Shown: positions 43,125-52,980, counted from the stretch's first letter. The stretch is 64,000 nucleotides of DNA from JAEUIA01 sp034440255 (GCA_034440255.1 JAWXBU010000154.1:1-64000); one strand, 5' to 3'. Numbers and translations are program-made. The notes: generated by a model from the sequence alone, not told the origin.

Positions 43125-43763
43125 TCACTTGCGGCGCGACGCACTCTTCTTCTTGACCGCGACTGCCTCTTCTTCCGATTGCACGTCGGCCTCTTCTTCA
43201 GGCGGCGGCAGCTGTGCGGGCAGATCGAGCGCGTCGAGCCAAAGCTCACGACACCAACCCGTGGTGTGATAGATGTGCTCGTCCTCCTCGTCTTCCACTC
43301 GATCGTAGGCCGCTTGGAGCACCTGTTTTTCTTTGCCGGATGCGTGCTCCAGCCACTTGCCGATCAGCGACCAATTGGAGTGATCCTTCGTTTCGGCGAG
43401 CGTGACGCACTCGGCGGCGACGATCTCCGCTGCCTTCGGATTTCCGGCGCCTCTCGCCAACTGCATCGCCTTCACGAGTGACTTGCCGATGGTGCGCACG
43501 ATCTGGCGTCCCGGCGTGTCGCGATCCGGATCCAAACCCAGTTTCGTACACGCATCACGGATGACTTCGAGATGAGTCTTGGTCTGCGAGAGGTATTTCT
43601 GCCACTCCTCACGCAGTTCGTCGTTGTCGGCACACGTGACGGCGGTCGTGTAGATGTCGACTCCGCCCATTTCCGTTTCGAGTGTTTGGTAGAGCAGATC
43701 GTGACGCGGCGTGAGTTGCGGAGCAGTCTTGCTCGACGCCTTCTTGGCTGACTTCTTCTTCAT
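43125..43763 (-). CDS. Ferritin-like stress protein (DUF892/YciE-like)
   Basis: 212 residues. The N-terminus and C-terminus are Lys-rich; the core is an all-helical bundle with LYQTLETEMGGVDIYTTAV, KTHLEVIRDACTKLGL and DEEDEHIYHTTGWCRELW, giving E..H-type residues consistent with a metal-binding ferritin-like fold. I recall similar proteins next to catalases in soil bacteria. Likely oxidative-stress protection. Confidence 0.72.
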   Translation of the reverse strand: MKKKSAKKASSKTAPQLTPRHDLLYQTLETEMGGVDIYTTAVTCADNDELREEWQKYLSQTKTHLEVIRDACTKLGLDPDRDTPGRQIVRTIGKSLVKAMQLARGAGNPKAAEIVAAECVTLAETKDHSNWSLIGKWLEHASGKEKQVLQAAYDRVEDEEDEHIYHTTGWCRELWLDALDLPAQLPPPEEEADVQSEEEAVAVKKKSASRRK

Positions 43764-43803
43764 GGTGATCCTTCAGTTCTGGGGGTGAGTGGGGACCTGT
43801 GCC

Positions 43804-46017
43804 TCAAGCAGGCACGACATCGAGATTTCTGTCGAAGTGGCGATGAAGGCGAATCGCTTCCACGAGAGCTTCGGTGAACGAAGCCAGATCGGCTCCGCGA
43901 GCCGTGACGACGCCGTGCGAGTTCACAGCGCTCGCCTTGCCTTTGACTCCGGCCAATTCGATCTCTGGAAGCGCCGCTGCCGACAGCAGTGCGATGCCTT
44001 GATTCGTGGCGCCGATCGGTTTGGCGTGTCGGAAACACTCACGCACGAAATGAACGGCGTCTGCATTTTCCGTCAGCTTCGCAGCGCCGGACCCACCAGG
44101 GATGACGACGGCATCGAAGAGCACGGAAGCGGTCGATTGGAAGCGATGCTGGACGTCGATCGGACGTCCCGTGTCGGAAGTCACTGGCCCCAACGCGAGC
44201 GAGACGACTTCGACCTTGGCACCTTGTCCACAGAGTGCGCTCACGATCGCGTCGACGTCGTCACTGCTGAATCCGGGCAGCACCAATAGCGCGATCTTGC
44301 GCGTCTTGATCGACGGCTTCGGCTGATTGGCCAAGCTCAGCGCGGGCGATGAACGCACAGGTGCTTGACCGACCTTCGCACGGGCGGCGACTTTGGTGGC
44401 GACCGCGATCGGCGCGGGCGTCGAAACTCCGATGGCTGCAGCGACTTCGGCGGCGAACCGCTCGTCGATCTGTTGGAAGAGGCCGATCACGCGTTCGCGG
44501 ATGTAGAGACGCTCGACCTTGGACAGTTCGAACTGGCACGCGCTCACCAAGTGTTCGCGCTCGGGTGCCGACTGACTGTTCAGGAACATGCGCGCTTGGC
44601 TGAAGTGATCGAGGAAGGTCTCGCTGCGTTCGCGATTCTTCGTGCCCATCATGCGTTCGGCAAAGTGTCGGAAGCCGCGCGATCGATCGGCCAGAACCGG
44701 TTCATTCTGTTCGATGCTGTTCGGATGGTAGAGCGCGCGCGCTGTCGGCATCGTCGTACGTGACGAACCGTCTTGTTGATGATTGTGAACGGGCGCGATC
44801 GGGCGATTGATCGGCAGCTCGGCGAAGTTGGGGCCACCCAGTCGCGTGATCTGCGTGTCCAAGTACGAGAACAAGCGCGCTTGCAACAGCGGATCGTTCG
44901 TGAAGTCGATTCCGGGTACGACGTTGGCGACGCAGAAGGCGACCTGCTCGACCTCCGTGAAGAAGTTCTGCGGATTGCGATCGAGCGTCATCTTCCCGAC
45001 GCGCCGCACAGGAACGAGTTCTTCCGGCAGTAACTTCGTCGGATCGAGCATGTCGAACCCGTACGCGAGCTCGTCGTCTTCGTCGACGATCTGCAAGCCG
45101 AGTTCGAACTCGGGATGAGCGCCGTCTTCGATCGCGTCCCACAGATCACGACGATGGAAGTCCGGATCCTTGCCCGAGATCTTCTGTGCTTCGTCCCACA
45201 CGATCGCGTGAGCGCCGAGCAGCGGCTTCCAGTGGAATTTGCAGAGCACCGCTTTTCCCGCTGCATTCACGAGTCGGAACGTGTGCACGCCGAATCCTTC
45301 CATCATTCGGTAGCTGCGCGGCAATCCGCGGTCGGACATGACCCACAGCACCATGTGCATGGTTTCCGGCACGAGCGAAACGAAGTCCCAGAACGTGTCG
45401 TGAGCCGATGCACCCTGCGGCATCTCGTTGTGCGGCTCGGGTTTCACCGCATGGACGAGGTCGGGGAACTTCAGTCCGTCTTGGATGAAGAAGACGGGCA
45501 TGTTGTTGCCGACGAGGTCGAAGTTGCCCTCGCTCGTGTAGAACTTCGTCGCGAAGCCGCGGACGTCTCGCGCCAGGTCGCTCGCGCCGCGAGAACCGAC
45601 GACAGTCGAAAAGCGCACGAAAACAGGGGTGCGCGCGGTCGGGTCGCACAAAAATCGTGCGGCGGTGATCGCTTCCAACGACTCGTAGACCTGAAAGAAG
45701 CCGTGCGCGCCTGAACCACGGGCGTGGACGACACGCTCGGGAATGCGCTCGTGATCGAAGCGCGTGATCTTCTCGCGCAGGTGGAAATCCTCGAGCAAAG
45801 TCGGGCCGCGCGGCCCGCCTTTCAACGAGTCGTCCGTGTGCGGAATCGGGATGCCCTGATCCGTCGTCAACACCGTTCGAGGTTCGCGCTGACGGAACTT
45901 CTCGAGGTCGTGCTGCTTGTCATCACGTTCGGCAGGACGCGGGCGGCGCGGATCTGCGCGCTCATCGTGTTTCTCGTCGGGCTTGGAAACGTCGTCTTCT
46001 CGCGAGGGATTCGTCAT
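43804..46017 (-). CDS. katE: Catalase HPII-type (KatE) with C-terminal DJ-1/PfpI-like domain
   Basis: 737 residues. Haem-pocket His in ERVVHARGSGAHGFF, Asn in FFIQDGLKFPDLVH, and the haem-ligand Tyr in LFSYLDTQITRLGGPN. After about residue 560 a flavodoxin-like DJ-1/PfpI domain follows (KIALLVLPGFSSDDVDAIV...AVVIPGGSGAAKL), which marks the large-subunit clade. It breaks down hydrogen peroxide. The start is uncertain among ATG 46017 and in-frame starts up to 46131; 46017 gives a hydrophilic N-terminus typical of the family. Confidence 0.94.
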   Translation of the reverse strand: MTNPSREDDVSKPDEKHDERADPRRPRPAERDDKQHDLEKFRQREPRTVLTTDQGIPIPHTDDSLKGGPRGPTLLEDFHLREKITRFDHERIPERVVHARGSGAHGFFQVYESLEAITAARFLCDPTARTPVFVRFSTVVGSRGASDLARDVRGFATKFYTSEGNFDLVGNNMPVFFIQDGLKFPDLVHAVKPEPHNEMPQGASAHDTFWDFVSLVPETMHMVLWVMSDRGLPRSYRMMEGFGVHTFRLVNAAGKAVLCKFHWKPLLGAHAIVWDEAQKISGKDPDFHRRDLWDAIEDGAHPEFELGLQIVDEDDELAYGFDMLDPTKLLPEELVPVRRVGKMTLDRNPQNFFTEVEQVAFCVANVVPGIDFTNDPLLQARLFSYLDTQITRLGGPNFAELPINRPIAPVHNHQQDGSSRTTMPTARALYHPNSIEQNEPVLADRSRGFRHFAERMMGTKNRERSETFLDHFSQARMFLNSQSAPEREHLVSACQFELSKVERLYIRERVIGLFQQIDERFAAEVAAAIGVSTPAPIAVATKVAARAKVGQAPVRSSPALSLANQPKPSIKTRKIALLVLPGFSSDDVDAIVSALCGQGAKVEVVSLALGPVTSDTGRPIDVQHRFQSTASVLFDAVVIPGGSGAAKLTENADAVHFVRECFRHAKPIGATNQGIALLSAAALPEIELAGVKGKASAVNSHGVVTARGADLASFTEALVEAIRLHRHFDRNLDVVPA

Positions 46018-46227
46018 GGTTCGGACGGGACGAAGAGGGGCAGATAGGGGAAGGGCCATGCGATCTCGCATCGTGCTGACGATGAGCGATCGTTCTCGCG
46101 CCGCGAAGGCAACTTGCGGACCAGTGCGCAACTCGTGCGACCGAGCGCGAAGCTCCGATCGCGCTTCGAGAACGCGCGGCGGTTTGTAGAACTGGGAACG
46201 CGCGACTCGAGTCGTAGCAAAGCTCCA

Positions 46228-46362
46228 TCAGGTCCCCGGCTCGAGGACGACCTTCAGGCAGCCGTCCTCTTTTTGTTGAAGATGTCGTAGGCATGCGGAG
46301 CCTCCGACAACGGCAACGTGTGCGTGATGATGTCGTCGAGCACGCTCTCGCGGACGAGCGCC
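46228..46362 (-). pseudogene. Remnant of a zinc-dependent alcohol/formaldehyde dehydrogenase (3' end)
   Basis: Reading the minus strand from 46362 gives LVRESVLDDIITHTLPLSEA and PHAYDIFNKK, then after a one-base frameshift near 46266-46275 it continues EDGCLKVVLEPGT and stops at 46228-46230. This matches the C-terminal end of class III-like zinc alcohol dehydrogenases. The upstream nine-tenths of the gene is absent: the methyltransferase stop at 46366 abuts the remnant. It is therefore a decayed fragment at an island edge. Confidence 0.8.
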
Positions 46363-46365
46363 GAG

Positions 46366-47112
46366 CTATTTGGAAGACGAGCGCTCGAGCTGGAATACGC
46401 CGACCAGACTCAAGCCCTTCAAGAACGGGACGTGATCGAACCAGGCGAGGACTGGAATCAGCGTGTTCAAGGCTTTGAGTTTTCCGGGTGAGAACGTCTT
46501 CGAGAAGTTGGTCTTCTTCTCCTTCTTGAAGCGGTAACCCCACGCGCCAGCGGGATTCATGTGACGAAGCTCGAGCGTCTTCAGGCCTTGCGCTTCCATC
46601 AACGCGCGCAAGTCGGCGTCGTCGTAGCGACGGTAGTGGCCCGACGCCCGATCCATGTCGCCGTAGAGCTTCGTCTGCGCCGGCACTTTCACGATCAGCT
46701 TGCCGCCGGGCCGCAAGCGGCTCTTCATCTTCGCGACGAAGCTCGCGTCGTCGTCGAAATGTTCGACCACGTCGAGCGCGATCACGCAATCGGCCGTGAC
46801 ATCGCCGAGCTCATGCCAATCACCGCGCAGGTCGACTTCGATTCCGCGCACTTTTTCGGCCGGTAAATCACGCTCCAAACGCGTCAGGAGTTCGCGATTG
46901 ATGTCGACCGCGACGACTCGATCCACGCGCTCGATGTAATTGCGCACGACCAAGCCGGCTCCCGCGCCGAGTTCGAGCACCGTGCCGTGCACGTGATTCG
47001 CGAAGTGACTCGCGATCCAACCGTAGTAATTCGGCAGGAGCGCCATGCGGTCCTGCGCCTCGTGATAGACGAGGTTCGATTCTTCCGACGGTTGTTGTGC
47101 GCGCTCCGACAT
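46366..47112 (-). CDS. Class I SAM-dependent methyltransferase
   Basis: 248 residues. Motif I LELGAGAGLVVRNYI (about 45-60), AVDINRELL, DCVIALDVVEHFDDD, LRPGGKLIVKVPAQ, and a C-terminal YRRYDDADLRALMEAQG typical of type 11/12 methyltransferases acting on lipids, quinones or glycans. A TAGAAT -10-like box is at 47130-47135 on the minus strand. Its 3' end meets the dehydrogenase remnant directly. Confidence 0.85.
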   Translation of the reverse strand: MSERAQQPSEESNLVYHEAQDRMALLPNYYGWIASHFANHVHGTVLELGAGAGLVVRNYIERVDRVVAVDINRELLTRLERDLPAEKVRGIEVDLRGDWHELGDVTADCVIALDVVEHFDDDASFVAKMKSRLRPGGKLIVKVPAQTKLYGDMDRASGHYRRYDDADLRALMEAQGLKTLELRHMNPAGAWGYRFKKEKKTNFSKTFSPGKLKALNTLIPVLAWFDHVPFLKGLSLVGVFQLERSSSK

Positions 47113-47133
47113 CCCAGTGAACGCTCGATTCTA

Positions 47134-47589
47134 TCACGCTCGCCGAATGGTCATCCCTGCGCGCACGATGCCCGGCGTCACGACGCGACAGACGAAACCG
47201 CTGCGACCGAGCATCAGATTCGGAAAGCGCGCGTCGACACTTTTGAGCGTCTTGCACGGCTCACGGATGTCGTGGATCGCGATGCGGACCTCGTCGCCGA
47301 TCGTGAGTTCGTCGTCGGCCTGAAAACGCCTGAAATCCAGGCCTTCCGTGAGCACGTTCTCGCCGAACGCGCCCGGTGGTTCGCACTTCACGCCGTCCTT
47401 CTGCAGGAGGCGGTAGTCCTCGATCGAGAACAGACACACAGCGCGATTCGGTCCGCCGTGGAAGTGAAAGCGTTGCTTGTCCCCTTCGACTCCGAGCAAT
47501 GTGACGCGCGCTTCGTCGACAGCGAACTTCGGAATGCCGCCGGCACTTGTGCAGACCGCGAGCACGATGCCGCTCTCCGATGCGCTCAC
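47134..47589 (-). CDS. MOSC-domain protein
   Basis: 151 residues spanning one MOSC domain (VEGDKQRFHFHGGPNRAVCLF, FGENVLTEGLD, EPCKTL). The MOSC Cys expected in the substrate site is the one in the REPCKTL motif. MOSC proteins move sulfur to or from molybdenum cofactor or related targets. GTG at 47589 overlaps the mltA stop (GTGA). Confidence 0.85.
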   Translation of the reverse strand: MSASESGIVLAVCTSAGGIPKFAVDEARVTLLGVEGDKQRFHFHGGPNRAVCLFSIEDYRLLQKDGVKCEPPGAFGENVLTEGLDFRRFQADDELTIGDEVRIAIHDIREPCKTLKSVDARFPNLMLGRSGFVCRVVTPGIVRAGMTIRRA

Positions 47590-48767
47590 GGCGAAGCGAA
47601 CGTTTCCTTCAAGAACAAGTAGTAGAGCTGACCTTCGACACGCGTCGAACCCGACACGGCTTCGGCCTGCGGGCCGGCACCCATGTAGATGTCCGCGCGA
47701 CCTGCGGTGCGAATCGCTCCGCCCGTGTCTTGATCGAACATGAAGTGATCGACGTGGGCGCCTTCAGCGATGCCCGATCCCGGCTTGCCTTCGACGAAAA
47801 CGATCGATCCGCGAGGGAAAAGACGCTTGTCCGTCGCGAGCGAGCGCTTGCCTGTGACCGGTACGTTCAGCGAACCGTGCGGGTCTCCCTCGATCGGCGT
47901 GAAGAAGACGAAGCTTTCGTTCCGGTTCAAGTAGTCCTGCACTTCGCGCGGGTGCGACTTGGCCCATTCTCGAATCGAGCGCAGCGAGACCGAGTCCTTC
48001 GACAGTTGCTTGTCCTTCACGAGCTCTTGCCCGAGCGACGTGTACTCACGCCCATTCTTGCCCGAGTATCCGAGTTTGAGCATCGAGCCGTCCTTCAACT
48101 TGATGAACGCCGAACCGTTGACGTGCGCGATGTACGCATCGATCGGATCCTTCAAGTAGGCGAGCTCGAGCTGCTTGTTCGACAGGAGATGCCCAGCCTC
48201 GATCGCGCGACGAGTCGGGTACGGAGAGATTCCGCCGCTCGTGGTGCGCATGCCGAGGATTTCGCCGGTGGCGGGCTCTTTCACCAAGTCGTCAGGTTGA
48301 GCGTACAGCGGATATTTGTACGTCGCGTTCGGCTCGATCGAGCCCTCGAGAATCGGCGTGCAGTACGCCGTGTAGAGCACGCCGCCGCCGCGACCGTCCC
48401 AACCGGCGCTCTTCATGACGACGAACTCGCGCTCGATGCGCGCGTCGAAATCCGACGCGCTCTGCGATTCGTTCAACGCCGCCTTGAAACGCTCGAGGCT
48501 CTGCTGCTGGCGCGCGAGCGAGACGCCCTCGATCGGGAAGAACTTCGTTGACGACTTCTTCTGCGTCCACGCGATCGAGTGATCGAGTGCAGGCAGGAGT
48601 TCGTCACGCGACGACCACTGCGCGCCGAAGTCCGGCCGCACGTCGTCGGGGCCGAGCGGCAACAGCGCAGGCGCACCGTCGGGCAGCGCGCGACCGTAGT
48701 CCGGACCGGATTTGCAGGCAGTGAGGGCGAGGGAAAGAACGGCGAGGAGGGTGAGGATGTGCTTCAT
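47586..48767 (-). CDS. mltA: MltA-type membrane-bound lytic transglycosylase
   Basis: 393 residues. Lipobox ALTAC at residues 14-18. MltA core (FFPIEGVSLARQQQSLERF, SGGISPYPTRRAIEAG, GYSGKNGREYTSLGQ) and the C-terminal 3D domain with DQDTGGAIRTAGRADIYMG, whose Asp residues are catalytic. It cleaves peptidoglycan glycan strands, so the cell has a murein wall. The MOSC gene is coupled to its stop. Confidence 0.93.
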   Translation of the reverse strand: MKHILTLLAVLSLALTACKSGPDYGRALPDGAPALLPLGPDDVRPDFGAQWSSRDELLPALDHSIAWTQKKSSTKFFPIEGVSLARQQQSLERFKAALNESQSASDFDARIEREFVVMKSAGWDGRGGGVLYTAYCTPILEGSIEPNATYKYPLYAQPDDLVKEPATGEILGMRTTSGGISPYPTRRAIEAGHLLSNKQLELAYLKDPIDAYIAHVNGSAFIKLKDGSMLKLGYSGKNGREYTSLGQELVKDKQLSKDSVSLRSIREWAKSHPREVQDYLNRNESFVFFTPIEGDPHGSLNVPVTGKRSLATDKRLFPRGSIVFVEGKPGSGIAEGAHVDHFMFDQDTGGAIRTAGRADIYMGAGPQAEAVSGSTRVEGQLYYLFLKETFASP

Positions 48768-49016
48768 GGGTTTGCGTCGATGCGCCCTCGCACTCTGCCC
48801 TTTCGAGCGCGGCCGTTCCCGCCGTTTCTAGAGGCTTTTCTCGTGTAATCGAGGCCCGCAGTCAGGGTAGACGAAGCGGCGACCCGGAATTGCGCAAAGC
48901 CCAGCCGCCCCGCGACACCGCCTGTGCTCCCTCCGATCGTCGACGATCTCCGAACACGCTCGACGTCGCGCTCTGTTGATCGCACCCTTGCAGCTCCGAA
49001 GGAAACGAAGATCGAC

Positions 49017-50780
49017 ATGCTCACTCTGATCACGCTCGCGACGCTGACGTTCCAAGCTCCGGTTACGAACGAGCCGCCCAGTGTGCTGCGCGGCTACGAC
49101 GTGCGACTCATGCTCCCTGGACGCGGATCCGTCGACAGTGAGCTCGTGCTCCTGCCCCTGTCGCGAGACTACGGTGACACGTATCCATCGTTCGTCCTCA
49201 GAGAGGTCGAGCGCCATGCGTCGCTCGTTCAATCGTTCGTGCGCGCTCTCGATCCGGCGCAGTGGGAGTACGAGAATCGACAGCTCGACGTGATCGGCGA
49301 TTCAGAGTTGCGTGTGCTCGCTCCGCAGGCGTTGCAGGACGTCGTCGCGCGTTCACTGATGTTCCTCGAAGACACCCTCGGGCGACCGACGACGCTCGTC
49401 GTCGACATCGTCGGCTTCGGCCCGAATCCAGGCATTTCCACGCTGCCGCCGCTCTTGCCAGCGAGCGAAGTGGCGCGGTGGACGGCGATCGGAACGGGGC
49501 ACGAGAGCTACGAGTTTTCACTCGTGCCGGGCACGACCGGCGTGCAGCGCGCCGAGCGATCCGTGTCGTTCGCGATCGACGCCGATCCCGATATCGCCGA
49601 GCACGCGGTCGGCTTCGTCATGCGTCCGGAGCTCCTCGCAGTCGGAACAGTGATCCAGATCTGCACTGCGCCGGCGAAATCCGGTTCGTGGGTCGCCCTC
49701 TCGATGCGCAACGGACGCTTCGTCGACGTGGAATCGACGCGCGATGCAGTTCTTCACGGCGCGATCACCCACGATCAAGGCGTCGCGAATTCCGACACAC
49801 AGAAATTGCGCAGCGATCCTCGGGTCGTGAATCACTCGCTCGCGCTGAACACGTTCGTTCCCGAAGGAAAAGCGCTCGCCTTCGTCACGTCGGCGGGTCT
49901 CGAATCTCGTGTCGTCTTCGTGCGTCAGGTCGGCACGATAGCGCCGCTCAGCGCGAATTTACCCGACGAACTGAAGCGCGTGACGAGTCGCAGCGCGTCC
50001 GCTCTCGCACGGATCGACTCGCTCCATTTGCCCACGGCTCGAATCAGCAACCGCGATGGGCAGGCCATACTCGAATCGCTCGATCTGGTGTGTCGTCCGG
50101 CGGCCGACGCAGGAGAATTCTCCGATCCGTGTTTGAAGTCCTTCATCACGCATCAGCCCTCGATCGACGTGACGGATTTGCTGAAGTCGCTCACGGACGA
50201 CTACGAAACGATCGAAATGGGCGCGTTCGTCGCGATTCTCGGCGCATCGCGCGAATCGATCGACAAGGCGCTGGCGAAGATCGAACAGCTCGCTCCGACG
50301 CCGCACGCTTGCGCGGTGACGTTGACACTGCGCCGCGGAACGCGCGACGGCGCGGTTTTGGCTCGCGCCGTCTTGCCTATTCGCGCAGGGGCGACGTCCA
50401 CCGTGGTCGCCGGTCGCGAGTCGGTCGCTGATCTCGCGGGATCGGCCGAAGTCGTTCAAGGTGCCGCAGCTTTCGACACGATCGTCGGACGCATCTTCGA
50501 CGGGATGACGGTCTCCATCACGCCGACCGCCACGCTGGCTGGCGGATGGGTGTTCGAGTTCGACGCGCATGCTCGCTGGTCGCGGACTCAACCGCGCGAG
50601 TTCGATTCGGGCGGCACCAACTCTCCGAGCGTGCAGCTGCCCGACGCGGATCTGCTCGATGTCGTGCGTTCCGTTTCGTTCGCGAAGAACGAAGCCGGCC
50701 CGCGCAAGGTGACGCTCGGCAACGCGGGGGCGAGCAGCGAAGCGCTCACGCTCGACATCGAAGTCGTCGACCTGCGCTGA
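49017..50780 (+). CDS. Secreted protein of unknown function
   Basis: 587 residues. A short hydrophobic N-terminus (LTLITLATLTF) may be a signal peptide. The rest is mixed beta/alpha with two similar-looking halves; I do not recognise a family. Segments such as VTSRSASALARIDSLHLPT and ESIDKALAKIEQLAP suggest repeated helix-sheet units as in secretin-like N domains, but this is weak. The ATG at 49017 has AAGGAA about 13 nt upstream. A small membrane protein gene follows after 27 nt. Confidence 0.62.
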   Translation: MLTLITLATLTFQAPVTNEPPSVLRGYDVRLMLPGRGSVDSELVLLPLSRDYGDTYPSFVLREVERHASLVQSFVRALDPAQWEYENRQLDVIGDSELRVLAPQALQDVVARSLMFLEDTLGRPTTLVVDIVGFGPNPGISTLPPLLPASEVARWTAIGTGHESYEFSLVPGTTGVQRAERSVSFAIDADPDIAEHAVGFVMRPELLAVGTVIQICTAPAKSGSWVALSMRNGRFVDVESTRDAVLHGAITHDQGVANSDTQKLRSDPRVVNHSLALNTFVPEGKALAFVTSAGLESRVVFVRQVGTIAPLSANLPDELKRVTSRSASALARIDSLHLPTARISNRDGQAILESLDLVCRPAADAGEFSDPCLKSFITHQPSIDVTDLLKSLTDDYETIEMGAFVAILGASRESIDKALAKIEQLAPTPHACAVTLTLRRGTRDGAVLARAVLPIRAGATSTVVAGRESVADLAGSAEVVQGAAAFDTIVGRIFDGMTVSITPTATLAGGWVFEFDAHARWSRTQPREFDSGGTNSPSVQLPDADLLDVVRSVSFAKNEAGPRKVTLGNAGASSEALTLDIEVVDLR

Positions 50781-50807
50781 CACATCGAGTATCGTGCTCG
50801 GCCTCCG

Positions 50808-51164
50808 ATGCCGTGCTTACTCGGTTGTCTGGCGCTCTCGGTTCCGCGCCTCGTTCTGGCGATGTTGTGGTTGTTCACGGACTACGTGACGCGCGCGATT
50901 CAGCCGAACATCTGGATCTTCCTCGGCTTCTTGTTCATGCCGTGCACGACGCTCGCGTACGCGTGGGCGAAGAACGCGAACGGCTCCGTCGAAGGCATTT
51001 ATTTCGCCGTCGTGATCTTCGGCGTTCTCGTCGACCTCGGCATCGTGACCTTCGGCCGGAATCGCCGACGCCGTGGTGGAGGCGGTGGTGGAGCGAGTGG
51101 GGGTGGCGAGCCGCCGCCGAATCGTCCGCGCGAGATCACGGTCACGGGTCAGCGCGTCGGTTGA
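50808..51164 (+). CDS. Small two-to-three-helix membrane protein
   Basis: 118 residues. Hydrophobic segments at about 10-28, 36-55 and 65-82 and an Arg/Gly/Pro-rich tail. WIFLGFLFMPCTTLAYAWA and EGIYFAVVIFGVLVDLG resemble a small membrane family widespread in actinobacteria and planctomycetes (recalled), of unknown function. Confidence 0.65.
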   Translation: MPCLLGCLALSVPRLVLAMLWLFTDYVTRAIQPNIWIFLGFLFMPCTTLAYAWAKNANGSVEGIYFAVVIFGVLVDLGIVTFGRNRRRRGGGGGGASGGGEPPPNRPREITVTGQRVG

Positions 51165-51213
51165 TCGCGATCGGCCGTGCGCGGACTACGGCGCATGGCG
51201 TGAACGGAGCGCG

Positions 51214-52980
51214 TCACTGCGACGCTTCCGCCACGATCGTCGGCAGCAAATTCTCGTTGCCGGCCTTCCACTGTCCGATGCGGCGGCCGTCGACGAAGAC
51301 CAAGGGGATCGAAGTCAGTCCGAGATCCTTCGCCGCGCGCACGTCTTCGGCGGTCCAAAGCTGGATCTCGGGCTTGACGAGCGCGTTTAAAAAATCGGCG
51401 CGCGCCATGCCCAGTTCTTCGGCCGCCGTCGTGACCGTCACGTCGTCGAACGTCTCGCGGTGCGTCGTCAGCCAATCGTGCAAGGCCCAGAAACCATCGT
51501 TTCCCTGCAGAATTCCTGCTGCTTCCGCGGCCATCGCAGCCAAGCACGCGCGCGGATGGATGTCCTTCTCCATCGTGATGTTGCAGGCCTTGTTCGCCGG
51601 AAAACAGCGGAACGAGTACGACACGCGCGGATTCGCGAGTGTGATCGAACGCAACATCACGTCGACTTCGCACGTGTACGGTTCTTGGTAATCGCCGAAC
51701 ACGACGATCTGCACGGGAGCGTCGACGCGACCGAGCACGTGCGGCTTCGTGTCGATCGGGATGTTCGTGCGCGGAGCGTTGCGCCATTCGGCGAGGAAGC
51801 GTTCACGCGCGCTCGGCGGTTGGTCGACTGTGGACGCGCCCGCATCGGCGCGAACTGCGGCGAGCGCTCGCGAGAGCGCATTCGGCGCGCTGTATCCGCG
51901 CAATTCGACGCCGTTGACGAAGATCATCGGCGTGGAGCCCAGTCCGACATGCATGGCCAGGTCGATGTCTTGGCGCACGCGCGTGAGCGTCTCTGGCGAG
52001 TGCATCGCCGCTAGAAATGCCGTGCGATCGAAGCCGAGTGAGAGAAGTCCCTGATCGAGCTCGGTCTCGGTGAACGAACCACGCCGAGCAAAAAGCCAAG
52101 CGTGCATGCGCCAAAACGCCGCGTCCCCGCCGACGATCGCGGCCGCTTCGCTCGCGCGCGCAGCCCAACACGCGTTCGGATGCATGTCGATCGCATGTGG
52201 ATTGCACGCGGTGCACATTGGGAAATGTCGGATCGAAAGCGACGCGTCGGGCGTCGCGGCCATCACGCGTTCGAGCTCGGCTTCGAACGCGTGGCAGTCC
52301 TCGCACTGGTAGTCGGTGAACACGACGATGCGTGCTCGAGCGTTTGCAGGCCCGCGACGATGACGACCTGTGAACGCGGTCGCAGGAGCCGAATTCACCG
52401 ACGATTTCAGCTGTTGCGCTGTCGCCGCGAGTTCCACTTCGGCGTGTGCTCGCGCAGCGTTTTCGAAGCGTCCATCGAGGAATGCGAGCGCGAGCGCGAC
52501 CGCTGCTGCCGTGCCCGCAACGGGAACCAAGACGTTCCGCCGCGGTGTCGCGCTCGCAGCGCCGCGCATTTCGAGCACGACGAAGAAGCCCAAGTTCGCG
52601 ACGTGCACGGCGATGCAGTACGGGCACACGAAGCCGCGGCCGGCCAACACGCCGCCGTAGAAGAGCGACGCAGCCACGCCGATGCGCGCAATCCAGATCC
52701 ACGCGCGATCGAGCTCACCTCGTGTGCGAATCCACGCGACGAGCAAACCCGCAAACCACGCCACGCCCACGTACGCGAGCGGCCAGTGGACATAAGGCAA
52801 CGCGCCGAATGCGCTCGAGCTGGCCGCGTGGCAATCCGACTGCGCCCCGCAACCAGGGGCATCCATTGCGCCGAGCACGTCCAGTGTCTGAATCACGCAC
52901 AGTCCGAGTGCGACGCCGAGGGCCAAAGTGCCTAAAATGAAGCGCTTTGCACTGATTTCGGAGTTGTGCGTGGAGGCCAT
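51214..52980 (-). CDS. VKOR domain fused to two DsbA-like thioredoxin domains
   Basis: 588 residues. Residues 12-160 are a vitamin-K-epoxide-reductase-like membrane domain with GCGAQSDC (Cys 44, 50) and the redox pair CPYC (119-122). Domain two (about 210-375) is a DsbA-like thioredoxin fold with TDYQCEDC (226-229). Domain three (about 415-585) is another such fold, but the site reads DYQEPYTC: the first Cys is missing. VKOR re-oxidises the attached thioredoxin, making a one-chain disulfide-forming system. The ATG at 52980 precedes the first membrane helix. Confidence 0.9.
   Translation of the reverse strand: MASTHNSEISAKRFILGTLALGVALGLCVIQTLDVLGAMDAPGCGAQSDCHAASSSAFGALPYVHWPLAYVGVAWFAGLLVAWIRTRGELDRAWIWIARIGVAASLFYGGVLAGRGFVCPYCIAVHVANLGFFVVLEMRGAASATPRRNVLVPVAGTAAAVALALAFLDGRFENAARAHAEVELAATAQQLKSSVNSAPATAFTGRHRRGPANARARIVVFTDYQCEDCHAFEAELERVMAATPDASLSIRHFPMCTACNPHAIDMHPNACWAARASEAAAIVGGDAAFWRMHAWLFARRGSFTETELDQGLLSLGFDRTAFLAAMHSPETLTRVRQDIDLAMHVGLGSTPMIFVNGVELRGYSAPNALSRALAAVRADAGASTVDQPPSARERFLAEWRNAPRTNIPIDTKPHVLGRVDAPVQIVVFGDYQEPYTCEVDVMLRSITLANPRVSYSFRCFPANKACNITMEKDIHPRACLAAMAAEAAGILQGNDGFWALHDWLTTHRETFDDVTVTTAAEELGMARADFLNALVKPEIQLWTAEDVRAAKDLGLTSIPLVFVDGRRIGQWKAGNENLLPTIVAEASQ

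Noticed and set aside
47072..47085. TTCGATTC tract resembling a tRNA T-loop
   Set aside because: No acceptor or anticodon stems around it; it lies within the methyltransferase coding sequence.
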